Of a stretch of 64,000 nucleotides of DNA, positions 1-12,700 are shown piece by piece. The stretch's first letter is position 1. Each line of letters begins with the position of its first letter. The notes below the pieces were generated by a model that saw only the letters and a program-made list of their open reading frames with translations, was not told the DNA's origin and did no database searches. Origin of the DNA: Volutella citrinella (taxonomy: Eukaryota; Ascomycota; Sordariomycetes; Hypocreales; Nectriaceae); the NCBI GenBank assembly GCA_034401135.1, contig JAWZSP010000003.1, positions 3,162,001 through 3,226,000 of the forward strand, written 5' to 3'. The translations under genes were made by a program, and so were the position numbers.

Positions 1-559
1 TGGCTCTCCAATTGGAGGCCCTTGCCTCAGGCACAGCCCCTCCGTAACTCCATGAAACGTCGACGTACCCTACGGCTCTTCTGAATAGCTTCATGTAGCT
101 TGACCTTATTTATTCACAGGTGGATATCGTTACCTTGGCTAAAATATCCACCTTCCATGCAACCATTCGTCTTCTTTGTGTCCCTTTTTTTCTGCTGCTT
201 CATTAGTAAGTCGCCTTTCGAACGGCCCTGCCGTCGACTACCTTGGTTATTGAAAAGACCCGGCGGGGTTATTAGTTGACCAAGCAAAATGACTTATGCA
301 GTGCCGAACAACGCAACACACACCTTCAGTGCTTGTCAAGATCTACACATGTACCGCGGACCACGACTAGCCAACCAGGTCACCCAACGATGTCAATTGA
401 TCAATCAACTACGGACCTTATCAAGGATACCGTGATCCATATTCAGCCTGACGCCATGTTATACAGCTATGACATTGAACCGTCCACCCACATGATCCAG
501 CGCATGCAGCGACCTCCATGGTGACCTGACATAGAGCCCCTCGGGCAGTTTCCGCGGCC
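1..559. other. Gene-free left edge
   Basis: No convincing coding sequence is visible. An 82-codon open frame at 276-524 has no recognisable domain or intron support. The stretch lies beyond the stop of the RPC82 gene, so it probably holds that gene's 3' untranslated region plus spacer. Confidence 0.5.
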
Positions 560-2664
560 CTAGTAGTCCCTCAATACCGCAACCAGCTCATCTAGCCGCA
601 TGACCTGGCCGAGGAGCTTATTCTGCACCTCCAGATGCATGTTGTATTTGTTATAGTGCTCAGCCGTCATGACCTCCTCCTCCTTTCCCTGCACGTCCTT
701 CCGCTCCACAAATGACAGGATGTTGCGTTCCTTGTGGCGCTCAACCTGGAGGGTCTGGAGGCAGCGCAGCATTGCCTTGTAGATATCATCAAGAGCTTGC
801 GTCTGAGTTCGCTCCCGATCAAAGAACCAGAAGAACAGGGTCCGGTTTGCGAGCCGGCTGTTATCTTTGGGCACTTCTTGCACATCCACTATGCCGGCCA
901 TCTGCATCGCGAGCATCTTGCCCTGCACGTCCGACTTCTTCATCAATGCGGCGGACGGTAGCATCTTCTCATCCAGCTTGCCTTTCTCGCGTAGGATCCG
1001 CGTCAGCCGTAATCCATATCTTCCATGCGACTGCTCAATGATGGCATCTAATTCGGTTTCCCGAAGTCGATCCATAAGCTGGCGAAAATCAACGGTCCAC
1101 TGGCCACGTCCGAATGTGCCACAGTGGCGTACGAACTGGTGCTTGCTCTCCGCGAGAAGGAGAAGGTGCTGTCTCATCTGCACGAGGCGGCTGCCCTTGG
1201 TTGATGCTGACCCTTCAAACTTCACCTTGGTTTCTCGGTCACCGTTGGCCATTCCAGGCTTGTGCTCTTCATCATCGCCGAACTCATCGTTGTCGTTATC
1301 AAATGCCGCTGGTAGACCTGGTCTGCCGCCTCCTGCGTCCGAGTCATCCGAGTCGTCGTCCGACTGCGGTGGTGCCACCTTGATTTTCTCGGCGCTGTCA
1401 AGGTCGATCTTTTCCTTGGACGCCTTTCCAATACCGGACTGCACGTTGACGGACTCGTCGAGATGCTCGAATATGTCCAAGGTTGTCACTGACGTTTGAG
1501 GAGGAACCGAATCTTCCTCCAGCCAACGATCGGGCCGACATCTTGAGATGTCAGCTGTCAACAGGTCCAAGAGCGTCCGATAGACCTCCCCTGTAACGTC
1601 GCCGAGTATATCGGCCGCGATGTTTGCCAGCCGTTGGTTCCGCAGTTCTACTAGACATCGCTCGTGGTTTACTCTGACGACGACGTTGGGCTTTGGCGGC
1701 GTTAGTACAATTCAATCAAGCGATGGTAGCTTCTCATACGTTGATTGGAGGTAGGTCCTCGTCGTAGGCATGGCCGTTTTGCGCTCTTCCATTCTCGAGT
1801 TTCCGCCTCTTGGTCGAACCACCCATCATGTCTAGCTGGCGCTTGAGGCCCTTGCTCTGATCCCGGAACGTTCGAAAGCGCTCCATGATTAGCCGCTGTG
1901 ACTCAGGTTTGGACTTGGTGGCCTTCTCCCCGGGGGCGGTTTTAAGGACATCATCTGAGATCTCTCGGAAGACGTCGCTCGGGTTGCGAAAAGTTTCCGG
2001 ACGAACCGTCTCGATAATCTCGGCACGAATAAGTCGGGCCAGCACAAAGTTGAGGTGGGCACCGGATTCGATCAGACCGTCGTGCGACGCATGGTCACCA
2101 TTTGTATGCCCGTTTGTCTTGGGCGCTCTCGATCCAAAGGCCTGGGTCAAATCCGCGATCCTAGCATGCCCAAGGAGCATCAAAGTCTGGACCAACTCGC
2201 GCTCTGCGATACCATACTGGCGCTCGACAATCTCTAGAATCTTCCCGGACCGCACTAGGCTGTAGCAACTGCCGGCGTTGGCCTCGTAACTCGTGGCTTT
2301 TGTGTCTTCGTTTGTGTGATGATAGATTAGGTTCTGTTGGATCAAGACGGCTAGGCCGTTTCGCAAATGTCGTGGTGTGAGCGACGTGTGTTGGACTAGT
2401 TGTGTAATGCTCGACCGGCCCTTGGTGAGCAGCGCAATGAGGATTCGCTGTATGCAAGCACAGTCAGTACCGCGCTCACAGGCAGCAGCAAGTCCCCGAC
2501 CCCCTCATCTGGAAGAAAAATATGGCAAGATATTGCGTACCGAGGGCAGTTCGCCGTAGAGGTCGTTGACTAGGAGAGCACAAAGCTCGGCGGCATGTTT
2601 GGTCTGGGAACGTGGCTGTCAGCGGTGCAGGTGCGCCGGCGCCTGGTCGACTCACAATGAGCAT
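560..2664 (-). CDS. RPC82: DNA-directed RNA polymerase III subunit RPC82 (RPC3)
   Basis: Subunit of the Pol III-specific RPC82/RPC34/RPC31 subcomplex, which works in tRNA and 5S transcription initiation in the nucleus. I place four exons on the minus strand: 2664-2656 (codes only MLI), 2603-2541, 2447-1740 and 1690-560, joined in frame to 636 residues, close to the family length. The N-terminus reads MLI then TKHAAELCALL and, after the second intron, RILIALLTKGRSSITQLV: the winged-helix HTH that opens RPC82 proteins (about residues 4-70). A basic stretch GGSTKRRKLENGR lies near residue 240. An acidic low-complexity insert (DDDSDDSDAGGG to FGDDEE) lies near residues 369-405. The C-terminal Rpc82 region contains LANRTLFFWFFDRER. 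It is divergently arranged with QCR2, with 497 bp between the start codons. The identification is firm; the 9-nt first exon rests on the family N-terminus and in-phase splice sites. Confidence 0.92.
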
Positions 2665-3161
2665 TGCTTGCTCCTAGAGATCCTCTCACTATCTCTAGAG
2701 CTGCTGCAATTGCTACCGAGGAGTCATTGATTTGTGGAGGGAATAACCGAAAAAGGCGGCGCAAAGCGAGAGAGGCTGTGTGTGAGAGTTGTGGGAAGAC
2801 TGAAAAGGGATCTCAAAGAGGTGGCTGCGGGAGACACGAAGGAACCGTCTTGATCGCTTGGGGAGAAAGGCGAGCCAGGCGCAAATCTACACCTCACAAT
2901 TTTTCTTGGTGTAAGTGACGCTGATAGGTGGGGTGAGGTCTTTTCCCTGTAGCTCCGTGCTAAGACCAGTCCCAAACGGTACTGGGCCAATACCCGAGAT
3001 GCAAATCTGGCTGACCGGAGCCAAATCACGTGACATCCCAATGGTTTCCCTGTTGCCGAAAATTAGACGGGAGCTTTTCGACGAGGCACTTCTTTTGGCG
3101 ACCAATTGCTTCACTCCGACGGCCGAAGGACTGCCAATTGTCTACGCCATCATCCTCGACA
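2665..3161. promoter_or_regulatory. Bidirectional promoter between RPC82 and QCR2
   Basis: The 497 bp between two divergent start codons must hold both promoters. CCAAT boxes (the HAP-complex core, typical of respiratory genes) occur at 2987-2991, 3102-3106 and 3134-3138, and an 8-bp palindrome TCACGTGA lies at 3026-3033. The last two CCAAT boxes are so near the QCR2 start that they may lie in its leader. The sites are seen directly; their use is inferred. Confidence 0.5.
3026..3033. promoter_or_regulatory. TCACGTGA E-box (Cbf1-type site)
   Basis: Perfect palindrome TCACGTGA located 129 bp upstream of the QCR2 start. In yeast the bHLH factor Cbf1 binds RTCACRTG and acts at some respiratory-chain promoters, so a role here is plausible but inferred. 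Confidence 0.35.
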
Positions 3162-4692
3162 ATGATCTCGAGATCCTCTCTCGCGCGAACCGCGCAGCAG
3201 GCCGCTCGCCGGTCGTGCCGCGTCCAGCAACGGGCCTTCGCCGCCGCCGCGTCGACCGGATCATACGAGACCTCGGATGTGTCTGGGCTCAAGGTCGCCT
3301 CGCGGGACGCTCACGGACCGACCACGAAGCTCGCCATTGTTGCCAAGGCCGGTACTCGATACCAGCCTCTTCCCGGTCTCACTGTTGGCCTCGAGGAGTT
3401 CGCTTTCAAGGTAGGAATTTGATACTTGGGCCTAAGCCGGGACGTGAGCTAATTTGCCGGGTCCATGCAGAACACTCAGCGACGATCTGCTCTCCGCATC
3501 ACCCGCGAATCTGAGCTCCTCGGTGGTCAATTGGCTTCCTCGCACACCCGAGAGGCCGTCGTTGTTGAGGCGAGCTTCCTCCGCGAGGATCTGCCTTACT
3601 TCGCCGAGCTCTTGGCCGAGGTCGTCTCTCAGACCAAGTACACCAGTCAGTCGCACTCGTCTCAAAGCATCGCCTTGCATCAATATTGACAGCAATTACA
3701 GCTCACGAGTTCCACGAGGATGTCGAGCGAGTCCTGAAGCACAAGCAGGCTGCCCTCAATGCCGACGTTGCCGCTCTCGCGCTCGACAGCGCCCACTCTG
3801 TCGCCTTCCACTCTGGCCTTGGCTCCACCCTGTACCCTTCCTCCGCGACCCCCTTCAAGAAGTACGTGAACGAGGAGTACATTGCTAGCTATGCCGACGT
3901 TGTTTACTCCAAGCCCAACATTTCCGTCGTCGCTGAGGGTGCGTCCTCCGAGAGCCTGCAGCGCTGGGTTGGCCAGTTCTTCACCGAGGTCCCTGCTGCC
4001 CCCCGAAGCGGCCAGACCCTGAAGGTCGAGGCTACCAAGTACTTCGGTGGCGAGCAGCGAACCAGCCACACTGCTGGAAACTCTGTCGTCATTGCTTTCC
4101 CCGGCTCCAGCTACAGCCAGGCCAAGGCTGAAGTTGCTGTTCTTGCTGCTCTTCTTGGAGGCGAGTCCACCATCAAGTGGAGCCCCGGCTTCAGCCTCCT
4201 TTCCAAGGCCACGGCTGGTACTGGCGTTTCCGTCTCTACTTCCAACCACACCTACTCGGACGCCGGCCTGCTGGCTGTCCAGATCACTGGTGCCGCCGCC
4301 GCTGTCCGCAACGGCGCCCAGGAGGCCGTCAAGGCTCTCAACAGCATTGCCAGTGGCAGTGTCAGCAAGGAGGACGTTACCAAGGCTGTTGCCAACGCCA
4401 AGTTCGCTGCCCTCAGCCAGACCGACCTCCGACAACCCAGCCTCCTCCTCGCTGGCTCCGGCCTTGTCCACACCGGCAAGCCCTACGAGACTGCCGCTCT
4501 GGCCCAAGCTATTGACGCCGTCACCCCCGAGAAACTCCAGGCTGTAAGACTTGACCCTATCCAAAGGCTGCGCGCTAAGACTGACCACAAATTTAGGCTG
4601 CCAAGACCCTCCTTGAGGGCAAGGCCACCGTCTCCTCCGTCGGTGACCTCTTCGTGCTCCCCTACGCCGAGGAGCTTGGCCTCCGAGTATAG
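3162..4692 (+). CDS. QCR2: Ubiquinol-cytochrome c reductase core protein 2
   Basis: Core subunit 2 of respiratory complex III in the mitochondrial inner membrane, a catalytically inactive relative of mitochondrial processing peptidase (M16 fold). Exons 3162-3410, 3471-3645, 3702-4543 and 4597-4692 join in phase to 453 residues, the usual size. The N-terminus MISRSSLARTAQQAARRS is a basic amphipathic targeting sequence. The first M16 domain follows (LAIVAKAGTRYQPLPGLTVG, then the STQ-like segment NTQRRSALRITRESELLGG). The zinc-binding HxxEH of active peptidases is absent, as expected for core 2. The protein ends in DLFVLPYAEELGLRV. Introns are 53-60 nt. The start is the first ATG that gives the targeting sequence. 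The gene is divergent from RPC82 and has CCAAT boxes upstream. Confidence 0.93.
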
Positions 4693-6767
4693 AGGGGTCT
4701 CCAAGAGACGCAAAAGCTTGTACCAACAGTCAGAGTCGTCCAGAAGAGGATTAGGAAGAGCCCTCTTTGTCAATATTTGTAGTAGAAATTCTTTTGGTTC
4801 ATAGCTATTCGTGCCCCCTGGTGTTTTTTTTTTGGCCTACCTGACTTGTAACGGTCTTGTCCCTTGCGTTGCTGGCTTGCGGCACAAGCACTGCCACAAG
4901 CAAAGCCATTTACGAACGGATTTGCCACGTAGAAAAACACACGTGTAGTGTGTGATCTTTGTTCCGGGGCAAGGTTTGTTCAAGTCACAACAAACCTGTC
5001 CATGTCATACTCTGTAGACAAACACTGTTGATGGAGCCTTTCGGATCAAAGAAATCATAAGGGACATCACTTTAGTAGCCACGCAAAGGTCCGGGGCAGA
5101 AGGCACATCTGAGTGTGAATCATTGAACCAGCCAGTGCCTCACATCACAGTCGCAAACCCCCGGCCGTACAGCTTGTTTAACATATGTTAAGAGTGTAGT
5201 TCAAGGCTTCTAACTTCCGCTTCGTTGTTGTGGGCACTGTTCTTGTGTCACCAGGCCCTCACGAATATGCGAACATAGGAGTAGGCAGGCCCCTGTCTAA
5301 ACTCCGCGGAGTCGCGGCTCGAGATTTTGCGGCGCTGCGGTTGAAAGTGCTGCACTCTGGGCTCCGTACGTTCCGTCTTATATGTGGCACAGGAACCACT
5401 CGCCTTGTTTCAGGCGTTGGCGTGCGGAATCGTAATGCGCACTGTAGTAGAAATAGGTGGGGTGAGGCTGCCCTGCCAGTTTCAGAGCATCTTGGGGAAT
5501 GGAAAAATCAATCTCAGTGCTCCAATGCTGCCCGCGGCCACTAGCCGGGCCGGCCCAGGCGGGGGTGCGCACTGTGCCACCACCGCACAAGAGGGCTTGG
5601 TGAGGTGGGGTGTCGGGTACTACTAATAGTACTATCTCTGGGCTTGCGCAGGGTCACCCAGCACCCAACAACTGGGAGTCGCAACAGTGCCAGGAGTAGT
5701 CGCATGGGGTCCGGTCCTTTCTGGTAGTACACGGTACAGGTCTACCAGCCGCTATCCCAACTGCCCACCAATGTGCCCGCAGCGGTAGGGCTAGTACTTG
5801 CTACCTCGTCCTCGCTAGCGAGCTGCCACTTCGCCTGGCAATCAGTGGCCGGGAAAACAAAGCCTCATCACCACGTCGTTGTCAAACCTCTCCTCCCTTT
5901 TCCAGCAACATCGGCGCTGAACCCCCTCCTCCTCTTCCATGCCCTCCTAATCCACTGCGAGGCAATCGTAGCAGCGCTGAGCTGGACGGCCCGCCCGACA
6001 AACTTCTCTGGATCCAGCTGCTCGCCTTCCCCCGAGGTAATCCTGTCCCCGTGTCTGCCCCGTCCGTCGCACGTTTTTTGTTACCTGGCCTGGACTGTCG
6101 CAGCTCGCCTTCGCTACCCGTCTACGTCCTGTCCACCCCTGAACCCGAACGCAAGCCATACCATCCACATTTTGTGTGGCTCATTCCTCATTGCCACAGG
6201 CACTGATTGCTTCTTTGCAGATTCGATCCGACTTCTCTGGACGAACAGCCCCGACCTCTCCAACAGCCTCAGCCCCCTCCCCCCCAATTCGCTGTCCTCA
6301 CACGAGCACCCTTGTGGTCTATCATCAGGTACGAAACTCAGGGACGTTGCCGGGCTCTTGCCTCGCTGGTTTTGGGTTTCCCTTCCTACGGGTCGCAGGA
6401 GTCCTTCCTGCCTCTAGCATCCTTAACTGCTTGGTCGACCCCACTGGTCGCCATTCAACTGCCTCCAGCCTTCACATCGTGGTTGCTTCACTTCTCCCTC
6501 ACTTGCCCGGGTTACGTCATCCCGAAAGTCTTCGCATTGTCTCGCTCCCTATACAACCCCCCCGAAAGCATTTTCCGATTGCCGTTTTAACTTTTAGCTG
6601 ACAGCCTCTCCTGCTAGCAGTTGAATCACGAGCCACGAGACAAAAGCGAATCCCCAAGCACACGAAAGCACCATCGATCAACGCCCCTGGTAGTGACACT
6701 ATATGGTGGGCACTTGGAACTCCTGACACTCATTTGAGAAACTGTGCGATACGAGAAGGAGACCAGT
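4693..6767. other. 2.1 kb spacer and leader region of the ataxin-2-like gene
   Basis: No protein-like exon is recognisable in any frame. From about 5800 to 6600 the plus strand is rich in C and T (runs such as CCTCCTCCTC), which is typical of a fungal promoter or leader. Open frames at 5773-6417, 6176-6601 and 6207-6590 are proline/serine/leucine-rich by composition and match nothing I know. I searched this stretch in particular for the Sm domain missing from the gene downstream and did not find it. Confidence 0.5.
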
Positions 6768-9715
6768 ATGCCTCCCGCAAAGAAGGATGGTGTAACTGGT
6801 GGCGGCGCTGGTGGTAAAGCGCAGAATGGTTAGTTGTTGATCCCTGGAGTACCGCTTAATTTTTCTAACCCGTATATGACATAGGTAATCGTGGCTCCTT
6901 CCGAACCGATACCGCAATCTCACACAGTCGCTTTGCTGGCGAGAGAGTGCTTCAGCCTTGGGTTCCGGACGCCGAAGATGGCCTCAACGGCAGTCTTGAG
7001 GCGCCTGCAAACGGCGGACACTGGGATCAGTTCGCGGAGAATGAGAGACTATTTGGCCTCCAGACGGATTACGACGAGAACATTTACACAACTGCCATTA
7101 ACAAGAACCACCCCCAGTATCGGGAGAGGATAGCGGCTGCCGAGAGGAAGGCCAGAGAGATTGAGCGCAGCACCCCTACCACTGCCCACGTTGCCGAGGA
7201 GCGTGTGATGGACTATGTCGGTGGAGATGACCCGAATGAGAATGAGGAAGACAAGTATGTGCCCATTCCAGCTCAACTCTAGTCAAAACATTTAGCTGAC
7301 TTCTTGCAGGTATAGCGGTGTCCGACGGCAAGACTTCCCACCTCTTTCAGGCCGAGAAAATAAGTACACACCCCCAGCCAAGCGCGCGCCTACTGGACAA
7401 ACAACCGTCAAAGGGGCGCCTGTCGACCCGGCCATCATATCTTCTCAAATCAAGGCACCGGCCAAGAAGCAACCCAGCCCTATTCATGAAGAATCGAAAC
7501 CGCAAGTGTCAGAGCCTGCCAAGCCTGCCGCAACCCCAGCTTCGAAGCCTGGGACTCCGGCCCCATCGGCCACGGCGGCCGCGGAATCCAAGGAATCCGC
7601 CCCGGCGTCCAATGGAAAGACGACAGAGTCCAAGCCTGCCGACAAGACAACCACTCCGATCCGTGGATCTTCTGCGGCATCCCGGAACGAGGCCACACCC
7701 AGCGCCACATCAACTGTTGAACATGATGTTTTGAAGGAATTCAAATCGTTTGCCAGCCATGAAAGGCAGAAAACAGAAAAGGCCCGCACCATCAAGGCCA
7801 AGGCGGACAAGGAAGTCAAGCTCACAGAGCTGAAGAAATTCGCGACCTCCTTCAAGCTTTCTACTCCTGTACCCAATGACCTGGTCTCTATCATCGCCAA
7901 AGACCCCCTGAAGCAGAAAGAGATTCAGGCAAAGGCGATGAAGAATGTTGAAGAGGCTAAGGCAAAAGCTGACGTGAAAGAAAAGACGACTACATCGAAG
8001 GAGCCACAGGCTAGGCCTGCAGCACAGAATGCTCCCGCCGCATCGTCCAGCACCGCAACACCTAACGACTCACGTCCCCAGCGTCCTTCTGGCGCACAGG
8101 TTACTCCCCCTGCTGCTGCCCAGAACCGGCATGCCGGAGCTCGGCAACAATTCCCCCAGCAGCAGCAACAGTACCATGCTCAGCCGTACCGAAACAACCG
8201 AGGCCAGCATATCCCCGGGCAGCAGCAGCAACAGCAGCAGCAGCAACAGCAACCGCAGACATTGGGGCAGCGGATCCGGAACTCTGAGCAGCAGAAGTTT
8301 TCTCAGCCACCCACAGCACATCATGCACACGCAGGCGGCCAGGAGATGCGCGCTCCTCCCACTGGACCAGCGAGCAGTGTCGAGCACCGACGCTTGAGCG
8401 GTGTTCCTGGTCATATGGGCGCCAAGTTAAACCCCAACAGCCACGAGTTTAGGCCGAGTCCGTTTGCTGCAACGTTCAACCCGAATGGACACCCTAGTGC
8501 GGGTTCCAGTCCAAGGTCGGCTGTCAATAACGTTGAAAGCTCCACCGCTTCGAATGCAGCACCAACGGGGCAGCTCATCCGCCGTAAAACTAAAGCTATT
8601 GATGTCAAGAAGTGCTACATTCTGGGGCACATCAAGACGCTCACGCCAGCACAAGGGCGCAACTACGAGGAGAACGCAGGCCTACGTCCGTCGTTTGACA
8701 CGCTCCCCACGTGGCGACAGCTCCAGGACAACGAGAAGGGCGAGTCTACGATGCATCTCACCTACAAAGAATACTTCGAGCGCCAACCCTTTGGTGGGCC
8801 AGCAGTGGCCACCCCAAACCCTCAACATGTCGTGCCCCAAATGCCACACCAACATCAACTGCCATTCCATCTTCAGCACGGCGCACACAGCATGGGCCCT
8901 CGGCAGTCCCCGCATATGCCTCCGATGCAAATGCATACGCCCCAGCATGGGCCTGTGCCTCCTCACCCTTCTTATGGGAATGATGACCACCGCATGATGC
9001 ATTCCACCTCGGCCCAATCGTTTGCCTCGCCCCGGCTAGGGAACGTGCCTGTGTATAGCTCCCCTGCCGTCCCCTACAACCAACCAGTGTTCATGGGGCC
9101 CAGCGCGCCTCAGATGGGACAGTATCGCAGCTATTCCAACAATCCTCAGTACATGGCGCCCCAGCAAGGTCAAATGGGAGGGCCGATGATGATGCAGCCT
9201 CAGTTCATGCCAGGACCCCAAGGCATGGTACCTGGGCCACAAATAATGTACCCGGGAAGCCATCCCCAGTTCATGCCACCAACTGGCCCTCAGGCCGTCC
9301 CTGGTGCGAATGGCTACCCAAGCCCGGGGAGACCCGCGGCGCCCATGATGGTGCACCAGGGATCGCAACAAGGCCAGCCTATGTATGGCATGAGTCCCAA
9401 TGTGCAGTACAACCAACCGGTGTTCACGCCGGGACAGCCGAGCGGACCCAGTATGTGATGACCATGTATCGTCGGCCGACGGGTATGGTGGCTAACTGTT
9501 GGTTAGTGAACATGCGTGGAGGATACGGCAGCCCTGGGCCCCAGCATTTCGGCACGAGTCCACAGCAAGGACACCAGTATGGGCCGCAACACCGAAACGG
9601 AAGCAGTAGCTATAATAAAGGCTACGGCGGCCAAGGACAGCAGAACCAGACAAACAATGCGGTGCCACCCAACGCCCAAGGTCGGAGTGCTGAGGCCTCG
9701 GACGAAGCCAAATAA
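6768..9715 (+). CDS. Ataxin-2 / PBP1-like protein without an Sm domain
   Basis: Ataxin-2 family proteins bind poly(A)-binding protein and act in mRNA stability, stress granules and TOR signalling. Exons 6768-6828, 6885-7254, 7310-9450 and 9507-9715 join to 926 residues. The LsmAD domain begins at about residue 24 (SFRTDTAISHSRFAGERV, WVPDAEDG, WDQFAENERLFGLQTDYDENIYTT). A PAM2 motif for binding the PABP MLLE domain is near residue 516 (KLNPNSHEFRPSPF). A glutamine run lies near residue 447, and the last 300 residues are Pro/Gln/Met/Gly-rich and disordered. Family members normally carry an Sm fold before LsmAD; here only about 22 residues (MPPAKKDG...GGKAQNG) precede it. An in-frame TGA lies 12 codons before the ATG, so the reading frame does not simply continue upstream. 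Either the domain is truly lost, or an exon or assembly segment is missing. Family assignment is firm; the 5' end is less so. Confidence 0.82.
8220..8252 (+). repeat. CAG/CAA repeat encoding polyglutamine
   Basis: A run of CAG with interspersed CAA codons gives about 11 consecutive glutamines in the ataxin-2-like protein. The mix of CAG and CAA suggests selection for glutamine rather than pure replication slippage. Confidence 0.85.
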
Positions 9716-12700
9716 GCGGATGCGGTAAGCGGAAATGGCCACGCCAGAGAAAATCATCATCTCTAGCATCAAGTTAATATATGTGGTCTCCTCGTCGGGC
9801 AACCCTCCTGCGGCTGCAACCTGGGTCTACGCCACTGGTACAACAAGCGATGGGTTGCATCTCCTTGCACATGTGCTATGCAGATGAAATATTCATAGGC
9901 ACCATGAGCATATCGGATGTGACAGGCCTCAAAGTTGCTGAGCTGGATATTTGGGTTATAGCGTGAGCCGTTGGCTTGCTTGCGGAGGATTGGAGTGAGT
10001 GTGAGAAGAAGTGCCGGTTTGGCAGCAACATGACAGCAGATTTCTGCTGTGTCTTGAGGCTCGACTAGGCTGTCGACTCACCTTCTCGGGCTGAATTTGG
10101 AGCTGCCAAGCGGCGAGTCACCAACCCAAACCTACTTTGCGACTGCCGGCTGAGGCATCAGAGGCTTATTGACGGAGAGTTCGCTTCTAGCCGATCCAAG
10201 CCATTGATGAGCGGTGGAGGGTGCCCATTCGGCAAAGACAGGGACAGGAGCACGTGGACGTGGTGGGAATCATCAGAATCTGCTGCCAGGAGCGCTGTTC
10301 AGCCAACCTTGAGGCCAGTGGAGGAGTCCTCAATAGCAAGATCTGACTTGTTGCTATAACAAGCTGATATAAATAGGCGCTAGTCTAGTGCAGTAGAGCT
10401 GATAATTTTGATAAGTTGAAGCATCTGTGAGCGTACGACGATGAAGTGAGCAATTGTGCGAACCAGTTCTACATGGGGTTTGGGTTGTTGCGACCCGAAC
10501 CAGGACGGAGCTTTCTGCAACAGGATCACTCGGTTTGAAGAGCCCATGTTAAGCATTCCGAGATAATAATAGGTCACCTGAAGTGAAGTTGTGTGGCATA
10601 CAGTGCCAACCGATGATGATGCCAGGCCATATGGCGACGCGTGTATCGTGTTTCAAAACGGTGTCGGGGTTTAGACAAGACAAGGATAACTGTGGTCTGA
10701 AATCACAGCGCTCTGGTGCTCTGGATGTAAAAGCACCAGGGAAAGGAACCACAGTTTCTCAGACATATCAACGTAATGGCCCCGATTATCTGTGACCCAA
10801 GCGGAGACGTGAAGACTGGGTCTTTGTGGTCCCAGCACAACGGGTCTGCAACGCCCAGTGTGATATGGACTGTAACATTCGCGAGTCTTGTGTGTCGAAT
10901 TACGGGCCGGACCAACAACAGTGGGTAGGTAGCCTGAGCTTTCGCCACGTACTCGACGGCTCTCCCACGGCAACATCGTGCCACGGGAGTCCGCGAAACC
11001 CCCGTCAGAGGGTGGACCGCAACGAAGCAACCAACTTACGTTCTCGGTTACCATGTTGAACGCGCGTGTCCCAAGGTTCACCTCGGCTGTCTGCACAGTC
11101 TATTTCCAACAATTGATTGCTGATTACGCACTATTGAAGCGCCGCGCCCTTGCCGTCGGCATGGGTCTCATGGAGCGCACACCGTGGCTCCTCCGGGAAG
11201 TGGGGAGCATCGGGACTCCAGAAAGTCCCTATGGTCCGCCGCTTGTGTAGTAGTACATTTTATGATGATGATATTGAGCCTGGGGCCATCCTGGTGAATG
11301 GGCTGTTGGCCGAGCCATGGGCGCAGCTGTGATCTGGCTGGTTCTCCTTCTGACTGACAACGCCAACTGCTGTCTGTCCGCCTTGTTACAGGAGGTACGT
11401 CAGAGGAAACGACTGATGCGAGGGGCGAGAGAAGGGTTGATTTGAAAGAGGGACAGCTTCTAACCAGTATTATAAACAACCTTTCAGCTAGGGAGGTAGC
11501 ATGTACAACACAACCATAGGCACTACTATGTAGTAGTTGGCATTGGGGGCGAGGCCTTCTGACAGACGGGCTGTGCAGATATCTATATCCAGGGCCTTGG
11601 GCAAGCAACAAACCCTGACCGATAACGGGAACTAGAGTTGAAACTCCAATGGAATGCGAAGCCCACAGAGAGCACAGCCACGTGCACACTTTGGTGTACA
11701 GAGTAGTATATGCTTTTGATAGAGTCAGAGTCAGGTGAGACTCGCTCATCCTAAAGGCGCTGATTGGATGCGACTCGAACAGAGACAAATACTGGTCTGG
11801 CATCGCCGCGGGAACACACGAGGGTCTGAGTTCCTATTGGCAACTCCAGACTAAGAACGAGGCACCTCGTCAGTCCACTCAGTAATATGCCTAGTTCGCT
11901 GGCACTGAGACAGACCTGGCAGCCCGGCAGGCCGATGGCCGGGGTGGGTCAAGGCCGACAGTGATCGCCGAGAGTCAAGGGCTGCTGCTGACCGTGATGC
12001 TTACTGTGCGGCGTGCCCGAGCGAGTGCTAAATAAAGACACCGGGCTAGGCCAGTGCCGCCTCTGACTCTGAGGCTTTGGCTGGGATTATACTTCCAGTT
12101 GAGGATGAGGACAGTGGCGTACAAGCCCCCAAAGGCGAAGCGCTAGAACCAAGAACCCCAGGCGGCATCGGGCCCCAGGGCTCTCAAAGGAATGGAATGC
12201 GGTCAAGATTCCTTCACGCGTACTTGTCGCCTGTAAGCTGTCAGCGCCGTCCACCCTGGGATTCGGTTTGGTATGCAGGGCAGAACCACGGCGGACTACG
12301 CCAAGTACATGCGTGCATGGGCAGTAATAATAATAAGCAAGATGAGGGCTAATAAGGAACCCCCCCATTAATACGAGGCGGGTGGCCCGACAACTAATAT
12401 GGGGAATCTGGCAAACGAGGGGCGACAAAGCACGGCGCTTCAGTTGAAGCCATTGTTGCCGGACGCCTTCTGCCAGGTTGCCGCTCTCTGACCTCTGTCT
12501 CTTGACTTGTCAACGCCGACGAGGGCTGCATGGCGCTGGCTGGGCGAAGCCTCAGCTCTGGCGGTCGGTGGCACACGCGCCGTCGCGCGAAACAATTGGT
12601 GCCGGGCGATGGCGCCGGGCGAGCCCGTGTTGCACATTGATGACGGCCGGAGGTCCTCGACAACCCAACTCGTACCACTCACTCACTGATGGGCGGGATG

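Noticed and set aside
276..524. 82-codon frame near the left edge
   Set aside because: No family likeness, no splice sites that extend it, and the size is expected by chance.
3680..4726. 348-codon open frame on the minus strand
   Set aside because: Antisense shadow of the QCR2 third exon; Gly/Ser/Leu/Val-rich composition without any domain.
5773..6417. 214-codon plus-strand frame before the ataxin-2-like gene
   Set aside because: Pyrimidine-rich leader sequence that reads as Pro/Ser/Leu/Cys; no Sm domain or other motif, and other frames over the same stretch are equally open.
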